In this document: positions 1 through 6,565 of the stretch, piece by piece
Layout of the letters: each line of letters begins with the position of its first letter
How positions within the stretch are numbered: the stretch's first letter is position 1
Source of the DNA: Flavobacteriaceae bacterium
GTDB taxonomy: Bacteria; Bacteroidota; Bacteroidia; Flavobacteriales; Flavobacteriaceae
Assembly (NCBI GenBank): GCA_003533785.1
Contig: DQCR01000062.1
Coordinates: 1 to 7,698 of the forward strand
DNA: 7,698 bases
Reading direction: 5' to 3'
Made by a program: the position numbers and the translations under genes
Notes under the pieces: generated by a model
What the model was told of the DNA's origin: nothing
Databases searched by the model: none
The model's input: the letters and a program-made list of their open reading frames with translations, nothing else

Positions 1-948
1 GGGGATACCATTGCCGATGCGGATCATCCAGATCCCCTTCCTTCAATCGCCATCGATGAACCAACGATGAGTATGCTGTTTACTATCAATGACTCTCCAT
101 TCTTTGGGCAGGATGGGAAGTTTGTTACTTCCAGACACATCAAAGATCGTTTGGAAAAAGAATTGGAACGAAACCTTGCCATGCGACTTGAGGAAACCAA
201 CTCCGCCGATAAATTCATTGTCTATGGTCGGGGTGTTTTACACTTATCTGTATTAATTGAAACAATGCGGAGGGAAGGTTATGAGTTACAAATTGGCCAA
301 CCACAAGTTATTATTAAAGAAATTGAGGGTAAAAAGCACGAACCCATTGAAGCTCTGACCATTGACTTGCCAGAAACGGTTTCAGGAAAAGCGATAGAAA
401 TGGTCAGCCTGCGAAAAGGTGAAATGCTCAGCATGCAGCCTAAGGGGGAGAGAATGGTGTGTGAGTTTATCATCCCTTCTCGTGGGATTATTGGCTTGCG
501 AAACCAATTATTAACCGCTACAGCTGGAGAAGCAATTATGAATCATCGCTTTAAAGAATTCCAAACCTATAAAGGCGATATTCCAGGACGAATCAGTGGT
601 TCATTGATATCGATGGAGAATGGAAATGCGATCCCCTATTCGTTGGACAAACTTCAGGAACGAGGGAAGTTTTTCGTAGCCCCCAATGAGGCTGTTTATA
701 CGGGACAAGTTATAGGCGAAAATGCACGCAATGATGATATGGTAGTCAATGTAACCAAAACAAAAAAACTATCAAATGTTCGCGCGGCAGGATCGGATGA
801 CAAAGTCCGTCTAGCTCCGCCAATCATATTTACGCTGGAAGAAGCGTTGGAATATATTCAATCGGACGAATATGTGGAAGTAACCCCTAAAGCCATTCGA
901 CTTAGAAAAATTCTACTCAATGAAAACGATCGAAAACGTCAGGGATAA
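1..948 (+). CDS. typA: TypA/BipA ribosome-associated GTPase, C-terminal part (5' partial)
   Basis: The reading frame is open from base 1, so the gene begins upstream; an internal ATG at 67 is not the start. The visible 315 residues are about half of a TypA protein (E. coli TypA is 607 residues). Seen: the domain II/III junction with the PTMSMLFT segment (about residues 21-28), the SPFFGQDGKFVTSRHIKDRL segment of domain III, the EF-G domain V-like part starting near EPIEALTIDLP (about 114), the PSRGIIGLR motif (about 159), and the TypA-specific C-terminal domain with SLISMENGNAIPYSLDKLQ and the terminal VEVTPKAIRLRKILLNENDR. The GTPase domain and its G motifs lie outside the window. Family knowledge: a translational GTPase that binds the 70S ribosome near the EF-G site and helps 50S assembly and growth under cold or other stress. 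It ends with TAA at 946-948, two bases before the stop codon of the opposing ftsE gene. No frameshift or odd residue was seen. Confidence 0.97.
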   Translation, partial: GDTIADADHPDPLPSIAIDEPTMSMLFTINDSPFFGQDGKFVTSRHIKDRLEKELERNLAMRLEETNSADKFIVYGRGVLHLSVLIETMRREGYELQIGQPQVIIKEIEGKKHEPIEALTIDLPETVSGKAIEMVSLRKGEMLSMQPKGERMVCEFIIPSRGIIGLRNQLLTATAGEAIMNHRFKEFQTYKGDIPGRISGSLISMENGNAIPYSLDKLQERGKFFVAPNEAVYTGQVIGENARNDDMVVNVTKTKKLSNVRAAGSDDKVRLAPPIIFTLEEALEYIQSDEYVEVTPKAIRLRKILLNENDRKRQG

Positions 949-954
949 ATTTAT
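945..954. other. 10-base palindrome holding both convergent stop codons
   Basis: The bases ATAAATTTAT form a perfect palindrome. It contains the typA stop (TAA, 946-948) and, on the other strand, the ftsE stop (TAA, 951-953). There is no GC-rich stem and no clear hairpin followed by a T-run nearby, so it is not a standard intrinsic terminator. It may simply be a consequence of two TAA stops facing each other in AT-rich DNA. Confidence 0.45.
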
Positions 955-1628
955 TTTTGTACAACTTCAAAAAGCTTTCTTTCTTCACAGCGAAAAATAC
1001 GCCCTGGAAATTTGACAATCATATTGTAATCGTGGGTAGCCATAAGTAGAGTCATTCCTTGTTTGTGTAGTTTTTTGAACAGCTTCATGATCTCCTTACT
1101 CGTATCTGGGTCTAAGTTTCCTGTTGGTTCATCAGCAATAATCAGCTCAGGCTCATTTAGTAGCGCACGAGCAATGGCCACACGTTGTTGTTCGCCTCCC
1201 GAGAGTTCAAACGGGTATTTTGTGAGACTTGCCTCCACACCAACAAGGGATAGAACCTCACGGATTCGTGTCTGAATTGCCTCTTTTTTTTTCCATCCAG
1301 TGGCTTTGAGTACAAAACTCAAATTATCGTAAATGTTCCGATCGGAAAGCAGCTTAAAATCTTGAAAAACAACACCCAACTTTCGTCGCAGGTGAGGAAT
1401 TTGTTTTTCTTTGAGCTTGTTAAGATTGTATCCGACAATTTGTCCTTGCCCACTTTCAAGATTCAAGTCTCCGTATAGGGTTTTAATTAAACTGCTTTTA
1501 CCACTTCCCGTTTTACCAATTAAAAAAACAAAATCACCAGGATGAACCACAAGATCAATGTTTTTGAGAACCGTATTTTCCCCTTGCTTAATGACCGCTT
1601 TTGAAAATGATAAAATCGCATGCTGCAT
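951..1628 (-). CDS. ftsE: Cell-division ATP-binding protein FtsE (ABC ATPase)
   Basis: A 225-residue ABC ATPase, the usual length for FtsE. All ATPase motifs are intact: Walker A GKTGSGKS (38-45), Q-loop Gln89 in VVFQDFKLL, signature LSGGEQQR (142-149), Walker B LIIADEP (162-168) with catalytic Glu167, D-loop NLD (171-173) and switch His199. The DEPTGNLDP stretch is typical of the FtsE/LolD/MacB group. FtsE pairs with the membrane protein FtsX to control periplasmic peptidoglycan hydrolysis at the septum. The start is secure: an in-frame stop lies about 7 codons upstream with no other start codon between, and the next possible start would remove the first beta strand. No ftsX is adjacent: downstream is convergent typA, upstream is a divergent gene, so ftsE is monocistronic here. 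Codons 113-115 (Lys-Lys-Lys) form an A9 run (T9 at 1284-1292 on the plus strand). LolD or another small exporter ATPase is the main alternative; the lone-gene context and N-terminal sequence favour FtsE. Confidence 0.88.
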   Translation of the reverse strand: MQHAILSFSKAVIKQGENTVLKNIDLVVHPGDFVFLIGKTGSGKSSLIKTLYGDLNLESGQGQIVGYNLNKLKEKQIPHLRRKLGVVFQDFKLLSDRNIYDNLSFVLKATGWKKKEAIQTRIREVLSLVGVEASLTKYPFELSGGEQQRVAIARALLNEPELIIADEPTGNLDPDTSKEIMKLFKKLHKQGMTLLMATHDYNMIVKFPGRIFRCEERKLFEVVQK

Positions 1629-1632
1629 AACA

Positions 1633-1664
1633 CAAAAATAGGTTGATTATTAACGTGGGTACAA
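1633..1664 (-). promoter_or_regulatory. Bacteroidota-type promoter for ftsE (TTG-N21-TAnnTTTG)
   Basis: On the minus strand, TTG (1662-1664, within TTTTG) is followed after 21 bases by TATTTTTG (1633-1640). This matches the -33/-7 consensus TTG-N17-23-TAnnTTTG known for the primary sigma factor of Bacteroides and Flavobacterium. The last G of the -7 box is only 4 bases before the ftsE ATG (1628), so the transcript should start at or within a few bases of the start codon. The position directly upstream of a gene, and the correct -33 spacing, make chance less likely than for a lone -7 match. Confidence 0.65.
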
Positions 1665-1685
1665 AATTGTGGATAAAAATAAATC

Positions 1686-1691
1686 AGGAGG
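1686..1691 (+). promoter_or_regulatory. Shine-Dalgarno-like AGGAGG with long spacing
   Basis: A perfect AGGAGG lies upstream of the TPR gene but 17 bases separate it from the first ATG (1709), well beyond the usual 5-9. An in-frame TAA at 1703-1705 rules out any earlier in-frame start. Bacteroidota genes rarely rely on Shine-Dalgarno pairing, and the A-rich stretch just before the ATG is more typical of their start sites. Its function is therefore doubtful. Confidence 0.3.
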
Positions 1692-1708
1692 AAAAATTCT
1701 ACTAAAAA

Positions 1709-4700
1709 ATGCTTTCTAAGATGATTACTTTTGAGGTAATGAGATTTTGGCTTTTGATCGTATTAACAATGGGTTGTTTTGTGGCTCAATCACAAATCAC
1801 TTCCTATCCTTTTGACAGTAGGGATCGAGCCCAAATCTTATACTTGCAGAGAAATTATTCCAATGCCCTAAGTGGGTGGGAACTTCAGGATAAGAATGAA
1901 AATTTAGGATCAACGGAAGAAAAATCTTACAGAACCCTGGCAGCAGCGCTCCGATTGAATACACCTGGAACTGAAAAAAAACTAAAAACCTTCTTATTAG
2001 AGTTTCCTACAAGTTGGTATGGCGTTGGAATTCCACTAGATTTAGCTAATTTTTATTTCGATAATGAAAAATACAGTTATGCCCTCAAATGGTTTGGCCA
2101 AGTCAATGAACGCGACATACCAAGGCCCAAACTCCCTCAGTTTTACTTCAATAAAGGGTATACCCAGTTTTTAAAAAAACGATACCAATCAGCTAAAAAT
2201 TTACTTGAAAAAGTACGCAGCGATCCAGAGTACGAATCGGATGCTCATTATTACCTCGGTCATATTGCCTATCAATTAGAAGACTATGACGAAGCCAGTC
2301 AATCCTTTGGAAAAGTTTCAAACCCTTCTCAAAAAAAAGACCTTGGCTATTTTCAAGTGGATATGAATTTCAAATTGGGTCGTTTTGAAAAAGCAGTTTC
2401 TTTAGGAGAAGCCGAATTGGAAAAGTCAAATTCGAATCTTTCTGAGCTTTCCAAGATTGTGGGAGAAAGCTATTTTAATCTTAAAGAATATGATAAAGCG
2501 CTACCCTACTTGTTGGCTTATGAAGGAAAGAAGAATAAATGGTTCAATACAGATTATTATCAACTAGGTTATACGCATTACCATTTAAAAAATTACGAAG
2601 CAGCAGTTGCTCAATTCAATAAAATAGTTGGAAAAAAAGATGCCCTGTCCCAAAATGCTTATTATTTTCTGGGGTATTGCTATGTTAATATTGCCAAACC
2701 CACTGCAGCAAGAAATGCATTTCGCTCCGCTTCTCAGATGGATTTTGATTCAAAAGTGCGTGAGGATGCCCTGTTTCAATACGCCAAGTTGAGTTATGAA
2801 TTGGGGAATCCCTACGAATCTCCCCAGTTAGTATTGGCATCCTTTGTGGACCGGTTCCCCGATCACCCTGAAAATGCCTTAGTGGAGCAGTTGTTGGTAG
2901 ATTCCTACACCCAACTTGGAAACTATAAACAAGCCATAGAACTCCTCAATGCTGGTGGTACTTTTAAGGATAATACATCTCTGCAAAAGGTGTTGTTTTT
3001 ACAAGGTCACAAGTCCTATCGACAAGGGAATTACAGAGAAGCAGCGGACTATTTTGAAAAAGCTTCAGAAAAAAAAGAATCCAATGAAATAGCTCTTAAA
3101 GCCCTTTATTGGCAAGCTCAATCCGGTTATCAATTCAACGACTTCGCAGGAGCGCTCGCCTTGTTTGAACGGTTTTCACAAAAAAAAACAGCACAAAATT
3201 TAAAGGAATGGAAGGCTCTGAATTACAACAGAGGCTACGCTCATTTTAAATTGAAACAATACGGTGCAGCCATCGAAGCTTTTGAAAAACAGCAGCGCAA
3301 TGTAAAATTACTTTCCAAAGAATTACGGCACGATCTCTACTTGCGACTTGGAGATTCCTATTTTGCCAACAAGCAATATTGGCCTGCGATGGAAACCTAC
3401 AACAAAGCCATCGCCTTAGATCCAGCAAAATCAAGTTATGCCATTTTTCAAAAAGCAATATCCTATGGGTTTGTCGGTCGCAACAATAAAAAAATAGAAA
3501 CACTAAAAAGCCTGGTTAATACCCAAGTTAGGCACAATCTAGTGGATGATGCTCTTTTTGCTTTGGCCAGTACGCTAGCAAGTGAAAGCCAGTCTCAAAA
3601 TGCGGTCACAGAATATGCTCGACTAATCCGTAGCTTTCCTCAAAGCCCATATAATAGTAGAGCGCTGTTGAATATGGGTCTGATTGTATACAACCAAGAA
3701 CAGTTAGAGGAGGCAACACAGATTCTTAGAAGACTAGTATTGAATTACCCTAAATCTGATGTGGCACAACAGGGGTTGAATACCCTGCGTGAAATTGCAG
3801 TGGAATCCGGAAAAGTATCCGATTTTTCCAATTGGCTTCGCTCAAATAGTATTCAATCTTTCAGCAGTAATGAATTGGAAAAATCAGCTTTTGATGCTGC
3901 AGAAAAAAAATTCTTAGACAACAAAAAGAAACAGGCTGAAAAGTTATTGGTGGATTACACACTCAAATACCCTGAAGGAACCAATAGCAGGGCTGCTAAT
4001 TTTTATTTAGGAGAAATATATTTTGAGGCTTCTGATTGGGAGAATGCAACTTTGGCCTATGAAAACGTGATTGAATCGGAAAATGAGTACACTGAAAAAG
4101 CACTTGTTCGCTCGGCCATTGCCTTTGTTAACGATGAGAAAAAAACCAAAGCCATACCGCTATGGCAACGACTTGAAAAGGAAGCGAACTATGAAGAAAA
4201 CAAACGCTATGCCATGTTCAATTTGATGAAAACCTTCTATGAGCAAGAAGAATATGCCCTATCACTGGCGCAAAGCGAACAGGTCCTTCAGCTTTCTAAA
4301 ATTGCTATTAAAGTGAAATGGGATGCATTGGATGTTCTTGCCCATTCGTCACTTCGCCTGAAAGACAGCCTCAAAGCTCAAAAAGCTTTTACTCAATTGG
4401 AAAACGCTCCGAAAGATGAATTGGCCGCAGAGGCATTTTATTTTAAAGCGTATATCCAATACAGACAAAAGGCCCATGAAAAATCCAACGAAACAATTGC
4501 TCTTATTGCCAAAAAATACAGCAGTGCTGAGGAATGGAGTGCGAAAAGTTTGTTGTTAATGGCTCGTAACTTCGAACAATTAGAGGATTCTTTTCAAGCC
4601 TTATTTATTTTAGAATCTATAGAAGAAAATTTTAAAAATTTTCCAGAAATAGTGAAGCAAGCCCAAACCCTAAAGTCCCAACTTGAAAAGAAGGAATCAG

Positions 4701-4711
4701 ATAATAGCTAA
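1709..4711 (+). CDS. Large exported TPR-repeat protein of a conserved Bacteroidota family
   Basis: A 1000-residue protein made almost wholly of tetratricopeptide-like helical hairpins after a signal peptide. The hydrophobic segment FWLLIVLTMGCFVA followed by QSQ predicts signal peptidase I cleavage and a periplasmic location. The ATG at 1739 (residue 11, MRFWLLIV) would give a more canonical signal peptide, so the true start may be 1709, 1721 or 1739. Clear TPR-like units include those near residues 111, 145 (FNKGYTQFLKKRYQSA), 180 (YYLGHIAYQLEDYDEA), 251, 283, 316, 352, 428, 465, 503, 541 (YLRLGDSYFANKQYWPA), 614, 649, 762 and 949. The C-terminus (MARNFEQLEDSFQALFILES, then a charged tail) matches my memory of a roughly 1000-residue TPR family in flavobacteria, annotated only as a TPR protein. 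TPR arrays bind proteins, so a scaffold role is inferred; no enzymatic domain is visible. The barrel gene follows after 7 bases, pointing to a shared operon and function. The gene is rich in AAA codons and contains an A9 run (3180-3188) and several A8 runs, all in frame. No promoter was recognised upstream. Confidence 0.9.
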   Translation: MLSKMITFEVMRFWLLIVLTMGCFVAQSQITSYPFDSRDRAQILYLQRNYSNALSGWELQDKNENLGSTEEKSYRTLAAALRLNTPGTEKKLKTFLLEFPTSWYGVGIPLDLANFYFDNEKYSYALKWFGQVNERDIPRPKLPQFYFNKGYTQFLKKRYQSAKNLLEKVRSDPEYESDAHYYLGHIAYQLEDYDEASQSFGKVSNPSQKKDLGYFQVDMNFKLGRFEKAVSLGEAELEKSNSNLSELSKIVGESYFNLKEYDKALPYLLAYEGKKNKWFNTDYYQLGYTHYHLKNYEAAVAQFNKIVGKKDALSQNAYYFLGYCYVNIAKPTAARNAFRSASQMDFDSKVREDALFQYAKLSYELGNPYESPQLVLASFVDRFPDHPENALVEQLLVDSYTQLGNYKQAIELLNAGGTFKDNTSLQKVLFLQGHKSYRQGNYREAADYFEKASEKKESNEIALKALYWQAQSGYQFNDFAGALALFERFSQKKTAQNLKEWKALNYNRGYAHFKLKQYGAAIEAFEKQQRNVKLLSKELRHDLYLRLGDSYFANKQYWPAMETYNKAIALDPAKSSYAIFQKAISYGFVGRNNKKIETLKSLVNTQVRHNLVDDALFALASTLASESQSQNAVTEYARLIRSFPQSPYNSRALLNMGLIVYNQEQLEEATQILRRLVLNYPKSDVAQQGLNTLREIAVESGKVSDFSNWLRSNSIQSFSSNELEKSAFDAAEKKFLDNKKKQAEKLLVDYTLKYPEGTNSRAANFYLGEIYFEASDWENATLAYENVIESENEYTEKALVRSAIAFVNDEKKTKAIPLWQRLEKEANYEENKRYAMFNLMKTFYEQEEYALSLAQSEQVLQLSKIAIKVKWDALDVLAHSSLRLKDSLKAQKAFTQLENAPKDELAAEAFYFKAYIQYRQKAHEKSNETIALIAKKYSSAEEWSAKSLLLMARNFEQLEDSFQALFILESIEENFKNFPEIVKQAQTLKSQLEKKESDNS

Positions 4712-4718
4712 AACAACA

Positions 4719-6482
4719 ATGAGGACAGCCAAAAATAAATATTGGGTATTCTGTATGCTGATCCCTGTACTGATGATAGAACAATCTCTCAGTGCACAAG
4801 AAGAAAAAGATATTGGCACTCAACAAGTCACAGTAACCAAATCGTATACACCAAGTTTGTCAGAATCGTTTAAACTCAACACAGAAGAATTTGATATTGA
4901 AGCATTGCTTCCTTCCCAAAGAAGTTTGGAGTATCGTCCACAGGAGATAGAAGTGGTGTCTACTTTTGTTCCCAACAAAGCCACTCCTTTAAAATTAAAG
5001 CAGATAAAAAAGGAACCGACAACCAATAGTGAATTAAGTTTGGGATTTGGTAATTTGGGTCAGTATTTATTTGATGCCTCACTAAGTACAGCCTTGGACA
5101 ATCAACAAGTTCTCGGGGTTGATGTATTTGCAGAAGGGGAGGGCAGCGTCCCAGAAACCCTTATTTCGAGTAGTCGTTCTCAATTGGATTTGGCAACAAC
5201 GCATCATTATAACACTTCACAATTCTCTGCCCTCCATCAGCTAGGTTTTGAATCAACACGTTCCAGCTATTATGGATTGTATACCGATGATAGTTCCATT
5301 CGAGAGGCCTCTCAGAATGACCAACTCGATTTCAACCAGCAATTTTATTCTGTATTTGCTAAATCCCAATGGCAGTGGTATAACAATTGGCTGGAAGGTA
5401 TTGATGCAAAATTTCGTTTTACTGGAGACCAGCAAAGCACCAAAGAGCAGTATGCATATATAGCGCCTAAGTTTAGGATTTCCCTCTTCAATGCCTTTCT
5501 CGATATCAGCCCAAGTGTCCACTTCCTTCAGACCGAATTTCAAAGAGGATATTATCTCGACGTCCCCTATAAATACAATCAATCCAAAGCAAGCGTGCAA
5601 ATTCAATTGTCCGATGTTAGGAATAAATTCAAATACAAGTTAGGTGCCTCTGCCCAATATGTTATTGGAGATGGGGAAACAGCTGGGAATGATATTTTTA
5701 TTTATCCTCAAGTATTTATTGCCTATAGTGATCCAGATAAAAAAATGCAGCCCTACCTCAAACTGAATGGTAACCTACGTCTCAACTCTTATTTTTCTGC
5801 CTTTCATCAAAACCCTTTTGTTGCTCCTTCATTAGAATTGCGCCCAACCAATGAAAAATACACTGGTGAGCTGGGCTTTACAACCTTATTCCAGTCTGGA
5901 ATTGAGTTTCAATTAGCGGGGCAGTATAGTCAAGCAGAAAACTTCAATTTGTTCCAACGTTTTGCGGCTGGAGTTCGTATGGATCAAGAAGGGTATCGAT
6001 TGGCTAATTCTTTTGGTTGGGTATATGATTCTGTAGATCGCATCGGCGCCTTTGCAGGTTTAAAATACAAATCTAAAAATCAAAGTGAGATTCAAATTCG
6101 CCTCCAACAAAATAATTATACATTGGGAACAGAGTCAGTGGCTTGGAATCTACCCGACTTGGAAGCCACCTTGGTGAGTAAGATCAATTTGGGGTCTAAA
6201 ATAAAGTGGTATAGTACCTTTGAATTTTTAGGCAGCCGTACGGCAGCTGAAAGGCCTGTTTTTTTACAACAAGATCCTGCTGTAAATCAGGCGATTCCAG
6301 TGACCCTTTCGGCAGTTTCTTTTGTCAAATCGGAAATCTCCTATCAAGTTTATGACCAATGGAATCTTTTTGCTCGTTACCGTTCAGTATTGGGGTCCCA
6401 AGCCTACCAATGGCATTCCACTCCACTTAATCAGAATATAATCTTAATTGGAGCCCGTTATAAGTTAAACGTCAATTTGTAA
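4719..6482 (+). CDS. Predicted outer-membrane beta-barrel protein (TonB-receptor-like, no plug domain seen)
   Basis: A 587-residue exported protein. Residues 1-26 are a signal peptide: Lys5 and Lys7, hydrophobic WVFCMLIPVLMI, cleavage after SLSA before Gln27. Residues 27 to about 100 form a short periplasmic segment with QQVTVTKSYTPSLSESFKL. The rest alternates polar and hydrophobic residues with many Tyr, Phe and Trp and Asn/Gly/Asp turns, as in outer-membrane barrels, and ends in a beta strand (GARYKLNVNL). The HQNPFVAPSLELRPTNEKY region resembles flavobacterial proteins labelled TonB-dependent receptor, but I see no 120-residue plug, and the length is short for a full receptor (usually 700-1000). 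An upstream in-frame TTG at 4683 overlaps the TPR gene; ATG 4719 is preferred because it gives a clean signal peptide, has an A-rich leader (AAAACAACA) and lies 7 bases after the TPR stop. The spacing implies translation from the same mRNA as the TPR gene. Function unknown; a passive channel or an assembly partner of the TPR protein is possible. Confidence 0.85.
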   Translation: MRTAKNKYWVFCMLIPVLMIEQSLSAQEEKDIGTQQVTVTKSYTPSLSESFKLNTEEFDIEALLPSQRSLEYRPQEIEVVSTFVPNKATPLKLKQIKKEPTTNSELSLGFGNLGQYLFDASLSTALDNQQVLGVDVFAEGEGSVPETLISSSRSQLDLATTHHYNTSQFSALHQLGFESTRSSYYGLYTDDSSIREASQNDQLDFNQQFYSVFAKSQWQWYNNWLEGIDAKFRFTGDQQSTKEQYAYIAPKFRISLFNAFLDISPSVHFLQTEFQRGYYLDVPYKYNQSKASVQIQLSDVRNKFKYKLGASAQYVIGDGETAGNDIFIYPQVFIAYSDPDKKMQPYLKLNGNLRLNSYFSAFHQNPFVAPSLELRPTNEKYTGELGFTTLFQSGIEFQLAGQYSQAENFNLFQRFAAGVRMDQEGYRLANSFGWVYDSVDRIGAFAGLKYKSKNQSEIQIRLQQNNYTLGTESVAWNLPDLEATLVSKINLGSKIKWYSTFEFLGSRTAAERPVFLQQDPAVNQAIPVTLSAVSFVKSEISYQVYDQWNLFARYRSVLGSQAYQWHSTPLNQNIILIGARYKLNVNL

Positions 6483-6565
6483 CTGCTCCACAATCAACGA
6501 TTTAAAAGAGTATTTTATTTTCGCTTAAATTTCAATTAAATTGCGCCCTCAAACACTGCCTCATT

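Noticed and set aside
952..959. A TATTTTTG match on the plus strand just after typA
   Set aside because: It fits TAnnTTTG, but no TTG lies 17-23 bases upstream and it would only drive transcription antisense to ftsE. It is likely chance in AT-rich DNA.
941..1008. CAGGG / CCCTG arms around the typA-ftsE junction as a bidirectional terminator
   Set aside because: The arms are five bases long and nearly 60 bases apart, with no following T-run at the correct place; the match is not significant.
1629..1708. A plus-strand promoter for the TPR gene
   Set aside because: I searched for TTG with TAnnTTTG on the plus strand and found no acceptable pair. The gene must have a promoter, but I cannot place it.
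4683..4718. TTG start at 4683 for the barrel gene, overlapping the TPR gene
   Set aside because: It would add 12 residues before the signal peptide and make it atypical; ATG 4719 has an A-rich leader and gives a normal signal peptide.
5253..5606. A 117-codon open frame on the minus strand inside the barrel gene
   Set aside because: It lies wholly within a well-supported gene on the other strand, resembles no family I know, and is explained as a shadow of codon use. The other short open frames within genes were rejected for the same reason.
6516..6533. TATTTTCG and TAAATTTC as possible -7 boxes for the amidohydrolase gene
   Set aside because: Each has a mismatch in the key TTTG part and no TTG at the proper distance upstream; the nearest TTG (6477-6479) is 36 bases away.
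6533..6543. CAATTAAATTG inverted repeat after the barrel gene
   Set aside because: The arms are only five AT-rich bases with a one-base centre, so it cannot form a stable hairpin and is not a credible terminator.
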